Part shown: positions 7,874 through 17,272 of the stretch, piece by piece
How positions within the stretch are numbered: position 1 is the stretch's first letter
Layout: every line of letters starts with the position of its first letter
Origin: JBDHWG01 sp046328525
Lineage (GTDB): Bacteria; Chloroflexota; Anaerolineae; Epilineales; JAHCIE01
Length of the DNA stretch: 56,086 nt
NCBI GenBank assembly: GCA_046328525.1
Contig: JAXLWK010000016.1
Coordinates: forward strand, 1 to 56,086
Direction of reading: 5' to 3'
Translations under genes and position numbers: made by a program
Notes under the pieces: model-generated
Told to the model about the DNA's origin: nothing
Database searches by the model: none
Seen by the model: the letters and a program-made list of their open reading frames with translations, nothing else

Positions 7874-8821
7874 ATGGCGAATCGGACGGATATCAACGTG
7901 GTATTAGGCGCAACGGGCGGGACAGGGCAGGCGGTGGTTGAGGAGCTTGTGCGGCAGGGTAAGCCGGTGCGGGCCGTGAACCGCAGCGGCAAGGCCGATG
8001 TGCCGGTCGGAGTCGAAGTGGTCAAAGGCGATGCGACCAATGTCGCCAGCCTGCAAGAGGTGTGCGCGGGCGCGAGCGTTGTCTATCACTGCGTGAACGT
8101 GCCGTATGACCGCTGGCTTACCGACTTCATCCCGCTGACGACGAACATCATCGAGGCAGCCTCGGCGGCGGGCGCGAAGCTCGTCATGGCCGACAACCTC
8201 TATATGTATGGCAAGGTCAACGGACCGATCTCCGCCGACCTGCCCTACAACGCAACGACACGCAAGGGCAAACTGCGCGGGCAGGTCGCTGACCTGGTGA
8301 TGGAGGCTCACCGCAGTGGCAAAGTGCGCGCCGCCATCGGCCGCGCCTCGGATTACTTTGGGCCAGGCGGCTACAACGCCATCGCCGGGCGCGATTACTT
8401 CCGCGCGGTCCTGGCCGGCAAGAAAGCCATGTGGCTCGCCAGTCTAGACCAACCGCACAGCATGAGCTATCTCCCCGATTTCGGGCGTGGGCTGGTGACG
8501 CTGGGCGAGCGGGACGAGGCGCTGGGACAGGCATGGATCATCCCCACTGACAAGCCGGTCACGGGGCGGGAATTCGGGGCGATGGCGTTCAAGGAAGCCG
8601 GGCAGGCGCCGAACCTGGGCGCACACTCGGCGCTCATGGTGCGCATCGGCGGCATGTTCTCGCCGTTTATCCGCGAGGTCAACGAAGTCGTCTACGAGTT
8701 CGATTCGCCCTTCGTGCTCGACGGCGCTAAGTTTGAGCAAGCGTTTGGGCCGTTTTCGCCCACCCCCATGCGTGAGGCCATCCGCGAAACGCTCGCGTGG
8801 TTCCGAGCGCATCCGGAGTAA
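7874..8821 (+). CDS. NAD(P)-dependent epimerase/NmrA-like oxidoreductase
   Basis: A 315-residue extended short-chain dehydrogenase-like protein. The dinucleotide-binding GATGGTG is at about residues 12-18 and an atypical active-site region NLYMYGK replaces the usual YxxxK, with Y and K in near-normal spacing. It probably acts on a small sugar or carbonyl substrate, or senses NADP. The ATG at 7874 is preferred because AGGAGA lies about six bases upstream. The ATG at 7832 adds 14 residues with no ribosome site. It follows the TetR-like gene closely, suggesting a regulator-target pair. A strong hairpin follows. Confidence 0.75.
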   Translation: MANRTDINVVLGATGGTGQAVVEELVRQGKPVRAVNRSGKADVPVGVEVVKGDATNVASLQEVCAGASVVYHCVNVPYDRWLTDFIPLTTNIIEAASAAGAKLVMADNLYMYGKVNGPISADLPYNATTRKGKLRGQVADLVMEAHRSGKVRAAIGRASDYFGPGGYNAIAGRDYFRAVLAGKKAMWLASLDQPHSMSYLPDFGRGLVTLGERDEALGQAWIIPTDKPVTGREFGAMAFKEAGQAPNLGAHSALMVRIGGMFSPFIREVNEVVYEFDSPFVLDGAKFEQAFGPFSPTPMREAIRETLAWFRAHPE

Positions 8822-8826
8822 TGGTG

Positions 8827-8860
8827 AAGGGGAGAGAGGGCGGCTGTCCTCTCTCCCCTT
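8827..8860. terminator. Hairpin between convergent genes
   Basis: Perfect 13 bp arms AAGGGGAGAGAGG and CCTCTCTCCCCTT with an 8-base loop. It separates the plus-strand oxidoreductase from the minus-strand cytochrome. Only a short T-run (TTT) follows. Confidence 0.6.
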
Positions 8861-8880
8861 CCGTTTCGGACTCGGCCGCT

Positions 8881-9666
8881 TTAGCGGCGGCTACGGCGCA
8901 GCGCGAAGCCCGCGAAGCCCAGCACAGCGGCGAGGCTCGCCAGGCCGAGCGCCAGCATGCTCGGGTCGCCGCCCGTCGTTGGCAGGGCCGATGGTGTGGC
9001 GGCTGCCGCCGCGCCGGCGGCCGGCGTTCCGGCGACCTGCGCCTGGCCCGCGACCTTGGCGATCTGGGTGTTGAGGTAGTCGGTCAGGGCCGGGATATCG
9101 CTGGCCGGCACCTGCGCCTCGGAGAAGTGCGGCATGAACCGGCGCGGGGTGCGGAGCTGCTTCTCCACCTCGGCTGGCGTGAGAGACGTGCGGCCCGACG
9201 CGAGGATGGCCTTGGCGGTGGCCGCGTAGTCCTCGCCGTGGCAGGCGACACAGCGCTTGGTCATGAACGTGACCTTGCCCGCCGGGTCGTCAGGCTTGGC
9301 CTCGTAGCGGACAGGGGTGAAGCTGGCCGGCTTCTGGAGCGTCGCCATGTAGTCGTGCATAGCGGTGATGTCGGCGTCGCCTATCTGCTCGGCCGTGTAG
9401 GCCGGCATGTTCTGGCGCGGGGTGCGCACCTGGGTGATCCACTCCGCGGCCGTCTTCTGCGTGCCGGCCAGCGGGAGACCATACTTGCCTTCGCCCTGCG
9501 CGCCGTGGCAGTTCTTGCACTGCCGCTGCTCCCATATTTGCTGCCCTGACGCCTGCTGGGGTGGCGCAGCCGCAGCGGTTGGTGTATCCATCGCTATGAA
9601 CAACGCGACGAGCGCCAGCCCGAAAAGAGCTGCGCCGACGGCTGCCCACGGCAGAATTCGTCTCAC
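8881..9666 (-). CDS. Membrane-anchored diheme cytochrome c with LPxTG-like tail
   Basis: A 261-residue exported electron carrier. An N-terminal hydrophobic segment (about 5-27) follows VRR. Two haem-binding motifs are seen, CKNCH at 50-54 and CVACH at 139-143. Each is followed by a NMPAY or FMPHF methionine that can be the sixth haem ligand. After an Ala/Pro-rich stretch, the end is LPTTG (228-232), a hydrophobic helix and RRSRR, laid out like a sortase sorting signal. The start is GTG 9666 with AAGGAGG just upstream. Its neighbour upstream is a cytochrome c-cupredoxin fusion. The pair likely moves electrons outside the membrane. Confidence 0.85.
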   Translation of the reverse strand: MRRILPWAAVGAALFGLALVALFIAMDTPTAAAAPPQQASGQQIWEQRQCKNCHGAQGEGKYGLPLAGTQKTAAEWITQVRTPRQNMPAYTAEQIGDADITAMHDYMATLQKPASFTPVRYEAKPDDPAGKVTFMTKRCVACHGEDYAATAKAILASGRTSLTPAEVEKQLRTPRRFMPHFSEAQVPASDIPALTDYLNTQIAKVAGQAQVAGTPAAGAAAAATPSALPTTGGDPSMLALGLASLAAVLGFAGFALRRSRR

Positions 9667-9751
9667 ATTTCCCTCCTTGTCGTATGTATGCAAGCAAGAA
9701 TGCGGCGGCCGGAGCAGGATAGCCGCCATCCCGCCCCGGCGTCAACCCTGT

Positions 9752-10744
9752 TCAGCGCACGACGACGACGCCGTGCATGTAGTCGTGGGGAACGCAGTAG
9801 TACTTGTATTCCCCGGGCTGGTTGAACGTGAACGAATACATGCCGCCCTGGCCGAAATCGGGCGAACTCAACAAGCCCTGCCCGCCCTCCGACGTGACGT
9901 CGTGCTCCTCCTCATCCTGGTTCGTCCAGACGACCGTCGTGCCGACAGGAACCGTGATCCGGTCGGGTTGGTAGGCATAGTCAGAGATACGAACCGTGAC
10001 GACGTTGCTGCTCTTCGCAGCTGGCGCTGTGGTCGGGGCAACCGCGCTCGTCGGCGCGGCCAGGATGACAGTGGGGGCTGCCGTCGGTAGCGGCACAGCC
10101 GTCGGAGCGGTGGTCGGCGCGGACGCGGCGGGCGCGGTCGCTGGGGCGGTGGTCGGCGCAGCCGTTGGCGCGGTGGTCGGAGCGGTGGTCGGAGCGGCCG
10201 ACGGCTGCGCCGACGGCGGAGCGGTGGTCGGCGCCGGCGCCGCTTCGGCCACGGGAACCCCCTTCGGGAGCTGGCGAACGTAAGCCACCAGGCCCCAGAT
10301 CTCGTCGTCCTTCAGCACCTTCTTCCAGCCCGGCATGGCGGTGTGGGGCAGACCATTTTGGATAATCCAGTACAGCATACCGTCCGCCTTACCCTGGGTG
10401 CGAGCGGCCGTCAGGTCCGCCGCCGGCGGATAGGTGTTCGCGCCCGTCGCCGTCCCCGCTTTGCCGTCGTTCCCGTGGCACACAGCGCAGCGGCTGTTGT
10501 AGGTGCGGCGGGCCGCGTCCAGTGTGTCGGGAGTGAATGTGACGGGATTGTTGAGCCTGGCGACATCGCCCGGCACGAGCATCCCCTTGCCCATCTCCGC
10601 CAGGCTGATCTGCATGGGCGAGGGTGTCTCAAGGGCTGACCGGACATCGAGAAAGAAGCCAAAGAGAATGTAGAGTGCGCCGGCAGCGAGGACAACAAAG
10701 AAAGCAGTAACCAGGCCGTGGGCAATGTGAATACGCATAGACAA
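9752..10744 (-). CDS. Cytochrome c-cupredoxin fusion protein
   Basis: A 330-residue membrane-anchored redox protein. One transmembrane segment (about 8-31) is followed by a class I cytochrome c domain. That domain has CAVCH at 86-90 and the axial Met in HTAMPGW. A linker of about 80 residues at 183-265 is built of Ala, Pro and Thr (TTAPT-like units). The C-terminal cupredoxin domain has type 1 copper ligands H281 (EEEHDV), C317 and H320 (YYCVPHDYM), with M323 or M302 as possible axial ligand. Haem and copper centres on one flexible chain suggest direct intramolecular transfer to or from a terminal oxidase or reductase. It is transcribed 85 bases ahead of the diheme cytochrome gene. Confidence 0.88.
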   Translation of the reverse strand: MSMRIHIAHGLVTAFFVVLAAGALYILFGFFLDVRSALETPSPMQISLAEMGKGMLVPGDVARLNNPVTFTPDTLDAARRTYNSRCAVCHGNDGKAGTATGANTYPPAADLTAARTQGKADGMLYWIIQNGLPHTAMPGWKKVLKDDEIWGLVAYVRQLPKGVPVAEAAPAPTTAPPSAQPSAAPTTAPTTAPTAAPTTAPATAPAASAPTTAPTAVPLPTAAPTVILAAPTSAVAPTTAPAAKSSNVVTVRISDYAYQPDRITVPVGTTVVWTNQDEEEHDVTSEGGQGLLSSPDFGQGGMYSFTFNQPGEYKYYCVPHDYMHGVVVVR

Positions 10745-10973
10745 GCCTCGCGGTAAACCTCGGATAGGACGGAGTGCGGTTGCGGTCTATCGCAAGCTGT
10801 CGCCTTGCGCCCACGCCGTCCGTCGTCGTTATCTTTGATTACGGAGCCGGGGCGGTATTTGGATGTCACCGGAGAGGAAAAAAGCAGCCGAGACTAAGGC
10901 GGATGAGCGACATGTAGTAGCGACTTTCAGTCGCTCTTGCGCTCGCAGAACGACTAAACATGACAGGCCGGAC
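10745..10973. other. Intergenic gap with a small hairpin
   Basis: This gap should hold the promoter of the cytochrome pair (leftward), but no clear -35/-10 was found. AGCGACT and AGTCGCT arms (10919-10935, 3-base loop) form a short hairpin near the end of the DUF1801 gene. Nothing else is supportable. Confidence 0.4.
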
Positions 10974-11360
10974 CTATTTCTTCTTCGCCTTCACCTGGGC
11001 GCGCGCCAGATTCTCCTGCACCCTGAAGAGCGTGATCTGGCGAATCAGGTCGTAAGGAATCGGCTGATCTAGCGGAAACTGTACGGCGCCCTTCGACCCC
11101 TTGTAGGCCGACAGCTCAGCCTTGAATGTCTCGATGCCCGACGACGCCGGGTAGAACCCGATGTGTGTCTTGAACGCGCCGAAGTGGACCAGGTTGCCAT
11201 GCAGGGTGAAGGTCGGCAGGCGATAGCTGATGGTTTCTTTCGCGTCGGGCGCCGCCTCCCGGATCACCCACCGCACCTGCTGAAGAATTGACTGGACACC
11301 GGGCGGGAAGCCGGCAATGTATTCATCTATCGTCTGGGGCGGTAGGGAATCGCTCTGCAC
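10974..11360 (-). CDS. DUF1801 (YdhG-like) domain protein
   Basis: A 128-residue small cytoplasmic protein with the family pattern: IDEYIAGFPP, VRWVIREAAPDAKETISYRLPTF, VHFGAFKTHIGFYP, and a final GSKGAVQFPLDQPIPYDLI. Relatives include the B. subtilis iron chaperone YdhG/FrataxinBsu group, but the exact role of this branch is unsettled. I chose GTG 11360, with GGAGA close upstream. The longer frame to 11447 reads through a palindromic repeat and is unlikely. The C-terminus is lysine-rich (KAKKK). Confidence 0.75.
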   Translation of the reverse strand: MQSDSLPPQTIDEYIAGFPPGVQSILQQVRWVIREAAPDAKETISYRLPTFTLHGNLVHFGAFKTHIGFYPASSGIETFKAELSAYKGSKGAVQFPLDQPIPYDLIRQITLFRVQENLARAQVKAKKK

Positions 11361-11386
11361 TATCTCTCCGTAACCCGCTGGCGGTG

Positions 11387-11416
11387 GTAGGGGGCAGGTT
11401 TGAAACCTGCCCCTAC
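11387..11416. repeat. Dispersed palindrome, copy 1
   Basis: Arms GGGGGCAGGTTT and AAACCTGCCCC flanked by GTA/TAC. It is the same element as at 33961-33989, differing by one extra G. It sits between DUF1801 and rdgB. Confidence 0.7.
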
Positions 11417-11453
11417 TCCAGCGCGAGCTTTCCGTGCCATCCGCCATCCGCCA

Positions 11454-12059
11454 TCAGCCACCGTCGGTGATGCGCGCCAGCGCCGGACGGGCCGCCGCCA
11501 CGGCGCGGCCGCGGTGGCTGATGGCGTTCTTGACATCGGGCGGCAGCTCGGCCAGGTGGCAACCCTCGGCGGTGACGTAGAAGACGGGGTCGTAGCCAAA
11601 GCCCCCGCTGCCGCGCGGCGCAAGCCCGATGAACCCCTCAAGCGTGCCATCGAAGGTCTGAGTCGGATGGTCAGGGTGGGCGAGGGCCACGGTGGCGCGG
11701 AAACGGGCCGTGCGGCGGTCCCACGGCACGCCGCCCATGTTCCACAGCAGAAGGCTGTAGCGGTCACGGTCCGTCTTCGCGTCCGGCGCCCCATAGCGCG
11801 CCGTGTAGACACCGGGCGAGCCGCCGAGGGCGTCCACCTCCAGCCCCGAATCGTCGGCGAGCGTCCACAGCCCGCTGGCCTTCGCGTACGCCTCGGCCTT
11901 CAGGATCGCGTTTTCCGCGAACGTGTGGCCGGTTTCCTCGACCGTGAAGTCCACGCCCACATCCTGGAGCGTCACAAGGGTCAGCGGCAGGTCGCTCAGC
12001 AGCTCGTGCAGCTCGGCCAGCTTGCCGCGGTTGTTCGTGGCGACGAGCAGGGTCGTCAT
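11454..12059 (-). CDS. rdgB: RdgB/HAM1 non-canonical purine NTP pyrophosphatase
   Basis: A 201-residue house-cleaning enzyme that hydrolyses dITP, ITP and XTP to monophosphates, keeping deaminated purines out of nucleic acids. Visible motifs are the N-terminal ATNNRGKLAEL, the metal-binding ADDSGLEVDALGG, FGYDPVF, and ISHRGRA near the end. Length is standard. Its ATG overlaps the stop of the M20 peptidase gene by four bases (ATGA), so the two are translationally coupled. Confidence 0.93.
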   Translation of the reverse strand: MTTLLVATNNRGKLAELHELLSDLPLTLVTLQDVGVDFTVEETGHTFAENAILKAEAYAKASGLWTLADDSGLEVDALGGSPGVYTARYGAPDAKTDRDRYSLLLWNMGGVPWDRRTARFRATVALAHPDHPTQTFDGTLEGFIGLAPRGSGGFGYDPVFYVTAEGCHLAELPPDVKNAISHRGRAVAAARPALARITDGG

Positions 12060-13426
12060 GGCTGTGGCGTCTCCGAGGCGAACGCCGCCAGGAAGCGGAT
12101 CGAGGCGTCAATGCCGCCGTAGAACTGGGCCAGGTCGAGCTTCTCGTTCGGCCCGTGCAGACCGTCGTCGGGCAGGCCAAAGCCCATCAGCAGGCACGGC
12201 AGGTCCAGGAGCGTGCGGAACATGAGCACGACCGGGATGCCGCCGCCGCTACGGGCGAACACCGGCTCCGCGCCGAACGTCTCGCGGAACGCCTGCCGCG
12301 CCGAGGCAAGACCGGGCGCGTCCGGGTCAATTAGGACACCCGGCCCACCGGCGCGGGGCGTGGCGGTGACGCGCACGGTGTCCGGGGCGAGAGAGACAAT
12401 GTAGTCGCCCAGGAGCGCTGCGATTTCCGCCGGCTCCTGGTCCGGCACGAGGCGGGCGGCGACCTTGAAGCGGGCGACGGATGGGACGGCGGCGGCATCT
12501 CCACCGGCCACGAACTTCAGCACATCCAGGGTCGGGCGCGCGCCCATGCGCTCGAGTACGCTGTAGCCCGCCTCGCCCCACAGTCGGGGCGCGCCGGTCT
12601 CGGCGATGATCTGCTCGTCGGTGATCGGAACGCGCGCCATGTCGGCGCGCTCGGCCTCGCTCAACGGCCTGACTTTGTCGTAGAAGCCGGGCGCCGTGAC
12701 CCGCCCGTGCTCGTCGTGCAGGGCGGCGATGATCTGGGCCGCGGCGTGGATGGGGTTCTGCACCGCGCCGCCGTGAAGCCCGGAGTGAAGGTCGTGGGAC
12801 GGCCCATGCACCTCGACCTCGACACTGGCGCCGCCGCGTAGCCCGACGCCAATGGTCGGCACGCCCGCCGCCACCCACGGCGTATCGGAGATGAGCACCG
12901 TGTCCGCCCGCAGCCTGTCCGCCTGCTCCGTCAGGAACGGGCGCAGATTGCGGCTGCCCACCTCCTCCTCGCCTTCGACCAGGAAGCGCACGTTCACCGG
13001 CAGGCGGCCGACGGTCTGGAGATACGCCTCGACCGCCTCGACGTGGACGTACGTCTGGCCCTTGTCGTCGGCGGACCCCCGCGCGTAGAGCTTGCCGTCC
13101 TGGACGGTCGGCTCGAACGGCGGCGTCGCCCACTCCTCGACCTTCACCGGCTGCACATCGTAGTGGCCGTAGACGAGCACCGTCGGCGCGCCCGGCGCGT
13201 GGAGCCAGTCGGCGTAGACGACCGGGTGTCCGCCCGTCGCCACGACCTCGACGTTCTCCAGGCCGACCGTGCGCAGGCGCGCGGCGAGCCAGTCGGCGGC
13301 GCGCCTCACGTCGGGCGCTGCCGCCGGGACGGCGCTCAGACTCGGGATGGCGAGCCACTCGGTGAGTTGCGCGAGGGCGGCCTCGCGGTTCTCATGGGCG
13401 TAGGACAGAGGATCCTGTGTGGACAT
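12056..13426 (-). CDS. M20 family metallopeptidase (dipeptidase-like)
   Basis: A 456-residue cytoplasmic zinc peptidase of the M20 carnosinase/CNDP-like branch. Metal and catalytic residues are visible in order: His and Asp in YGHYDVQP, bridging Asp in GSADDKG, the Glu pair in EGEEEVGS, Asp in LISDTPW, and the final His in DDGLHGPNE. A dimerisation domain (about 190-310) contains HDLHSGLHGG. It likely cleaves di- or small peptides. It starts 23 bases after the acyl-CoA mutase stop and overlaps rdgB, so it belongs to the same leftward transcript. Confidence 0.88.
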   Translation of the reverse strand: MSTQDPLSYAHENREAALAQLTEWLAIPSLSAVPAAAPDVRRAADWLAARLRTVGLENVEVVATGGHPVVYADWLHAPGAPTVLVYGHYDVQPVKVEEWATPPFEPTVQDGKLYARGSADDKGQTYVHVEAVEAYLQTVGRLPVNVRFLVEGEEEVGSRNLRPFLTEQADRLRADTVLISDTPWVAAGVPTIGVGLRGGASVEVEVHGPSHDLHSGLHGGAVQNPIHAAAQIIAALHDEHGRVTAPGFYDKVRPLSEAERADMARVPITDEQIIAETGAPRLWGEAGYSVLERMGARPTLDVLKFVAGGDAAAVPSVARFKVAARLVPDQEPAEIAALLGDYIVSLAPDTVRVTATPRAGGPGVLIDPDAPGLASARQAFRETFGAEPVFARSGGGIPVVLMFRTLLDLPCLLMGFGLPDDGLHGPNEKLDLAQFYGGIDASIRFLAAFASETPQP

Positions 13427-13449
13427 GGTTGTTTACCCGTCTAACACTG

Positions 13450-15125
<1,676 letters not shown>

Positions 15126-15129
<4 letters not shown>

Positions 15130-16085
15130 GGAAGCACCTCCAACTGTGCTAACTCTTCCGGAGTGAGCTTGATCTCGCTGGCGGCCAGGTTCTCGGTGAA
15201 CTCGGCCACGGTGTTGCATCCGACGAGAGCGAAAACGTTGAGGGGCTGGTTGAAGACGTAGGCCAGGGCCACCTGGGCCGCCGTCAGGCCGCGCTGGTGG
15301 GCGATCTCCTGGGCGCGGTCCAGGCGCTTGAAATTGTCTTCGTAGCAATAAGCGTGCACACACACCTTGTCGAGTGGGTGGGTCATCGTATCGAGGTTGT
15401 CGCGTGTGAAGCGGCCGGAGAAGAAACCACCGGCCAGGCTCGACCAGGCGAAAATGGGCGTCTGCGTCGCCTGGTACCAGGCGCGCGCCTTGCGGCCGCG
15501 TTCGCCGCCGATACTGACGCAGCCGGGCCACGGCTCCTCGACCATCTCGGCCAGGCTCAGGTTCGGGCTGCTGGCGGCGAACGGCGTGAGGTTGTTGGCC
15601 TTCGCGTACTTGTTCGCCTCAATAAGGCGCTCGATGCTCCAGTTGGAGCCGCCGAATGCCCGGATGCGCCCGGCGCTGTGGTGAGCGTTGAGTACCTCGA
15701 CAATCGGGCCGACGGGGAGCGTGGGGTCGTCGCGGTGCAGCAGGTACAGGTCAATGCTGTCGGTGCGCAGGCGGGCCAGGGAGTCGTACAGGTCGGCGGT
15801 GATGTCCCAGGGGGTGACGCGGCGGCGGTCTTGGTTGTGGTGCGCGCCCTTGGTCACGATGACCACCTGGTCGCGGATGCCGCGCTCCTCGATCCAGCGG
15901 CCGAGGACACGCTCGCAGTCGCCCGCGCCGTACTGGTGCGCCGTGTCAAACGTGTTGCAGCCCTGGGCGAAGACGCCGTCGAGCAGCTCGTAGCTGCGCG
16001 CCAGCTCGCGCGAGCTAATCATTACCGTGCCCTGGGCTAGCCGGGACACGGGCTTGTCAATGCCGGGGACGCTTCCGTAGCGCAT
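15126..16085 (-). CDS. Aldo/keto reductase
   Basis: A 319-residue NADPH-dependent TIM-barrel reductase. The AKR tetrad is visible: Asp and Tyr in FDTAHQYG, Lys in VIVTKGAHH, and His in YLLHRDDP. C-terminal cofactor residues lie in VGCNTVAEF. The substrate is unknown. It is coupled by a four-base overlap to the acyl-CoA mutase and starts ten bases after the hydrolase stop. The three genes look like one transcript, so a role in processing a branched acyl, aldehyde or ester substrate is possible. Confidence 0.85.
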
Positions 16086-16095
16086 GGGATATTTC

Positions 16096-16932
16096 CTAGT
16101 CGCGGAATGGCACGGCGCGGTTTATCCACTCGACAACCAAGTCGCGCGTGCGCTGGTTCAATAGGGGCATATCGTGGCCGGTGCGGGGTACGATGACAAG
16201 TTCTTTCGGCGGCTGCGCCAGCTCGTGCAGCATCTTCGCCTCGTCCGGGTGGACCAGCATGTCCCACTCGCCGTGAATGAACAGCGTCGGCTCCTCAATC
16301 CGGCTGACGAGGGACAGCGGCTGCTCGATGCTCTTGTCGAGCTGCCCCAGCCGCGTGCCGCGCACGAGCCGGGTGTAGTGGGGACCGATGGGGCTGGCAA
16401 AGGCAATGTCCAGCGACGCCTGCGTGGTCAACCGCCGGAAGTTGCCGCTGTCGGCGAACGCCCCAATGGTGACGATGCCGTCGGCCGCGTCGTACAGCGC
16501 GCCGTAGCGCAGGACGGTCGCGCCGCCCATGCTGCTGCCAATCGTGATGATGCGGCGGTAGCCGCGCGCCCGCATGGTGCGCACCACCGCGTCCACGTCG
16601 AGGACTTCCAGGTGGGTGAACGTGCACTCGCCGCTGCTCTCGCCGTGGCCCCGGAAGTCGAACGCCGCCGCGTCCACGCGCTCGGCCAGCCCCTCGACGA
16701 AGCCCGGCACGGCCTTGAGATTCTTGCTGCTGAGGAAGCCGTGGCAGTAGATGCAGATCGTGTCGTGGCCGCGCTGCAAGTGGACGCCCTGGATCGTGAC
16801 GCCATCTTCCGTCTCGACGCTAAACGTATCGTGGGGGACGCGGTAGGGGCGGGAGCCGAACTGGGCGCCGCGCTGGGGCAAGCGATTGTTCAGATCGAAC
16901 AGCCAGTCAGTGACGCGAGGCAGTTGAGGCAC
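16096..16932 (-). CDS. Alpha/beta hydrolase (serine aminopeptidase S33-like)
   Basis: A 278-residue hydrolase. The oxyanion region YCHGFLSSK, the nucleophile Ser in IGSSMGG, the acid Asp in HGEWDML and His in PRTGHDMP are all present, with DFRGHGES between strands. This resembles monoglyceride lipase or S33-type esterases. I chose GTG 16932 (GGGAGAG just upstream) over a longer frame to 17064, since an extended -10 promoter lies at 16963-16971. It is the first gene of a leftward operon running at least to the acyl-CoA mutase and probably on to rdgB. Confidence 0.8.
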   Translation of the reverse strand: MPQLPRVTDWLFDLNNRLPQRGAQFGSRPYRVPHDTFSVETEDGVTIQGVHLQRGHDTICIYCHGFLSSKNLKAVPGFVEGLAERVDAAAFDFRGHGESSGECTFTHLEVLDVDAVVRTMRARGYRRIITIGSSMGGATVLRYGALYDAADGIVTIGAFADSGNFRRLTTQASLDIAFASPIGPHYTRLVRGTRLGQLDKSIEQPLSLVSRIEEPTLFIHGEWDMLVHPDEAKMLHELAQPPKELVIVPRTGHDMPLLNQRTRDLVVEWINRAVPFRD

Positions 16933-16962
16933 ATCGCTCTCCCGGAGTGGTTGGATGGGCAA

Positions 16963-16971
16963 AGTATAGCA
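16963..16971 (-). promoter_or_regulatory. Extended -10 promoter for the hydrolase operon
   Basis: On the minus strand the sequence reads TGCTATACT, a good extended -10, 31 bases from the chosen GTG. No convincing -35 is seen. Confidence 0.4.
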
Positions 16972-17272
16972 CGCCTGGCGGTACGGCGGGAATCGCGGAC
17001 ACGCGCGGCCACACTGCGCGTGCCGAGTGAGCCATGTCGCGGGCGGCAGAAGAAACCCCCGCATGTCACCCCGAACGCCAGGTCCGCCCGTCGCTGAAGC
17101 AGCGGGCTACGATGGAAGCCTGAGAGGCTGCCGCTCCGGCTCCCCCAGCCCCTTGGGCTTGCATGAGTAGCCGTAGGCTTGAGCCTACGGCGGCCGTCCG
17201 CCGCGAGCAGCCCAGGCTTATTTTGATAGCAGCCCCGCCGCCGCCGAGGGCGCATCCTCACGGCCAGTGCGG
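16972..17272. other. Intergenic gap with palindrome
   Basis: About 300 bases downstream of the leftward regulator gene. A short ATGTCACCCCGAACG at 17062-17076 looks like a fragment of the GCTGTCACCC element at 3951. A perfect hairpin with arms CCGTAGGCT and AGCCTACGG lies at 17171-17190 and could end transcription of the regulator. No coding potential is apparent. Confidence 0.45.
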
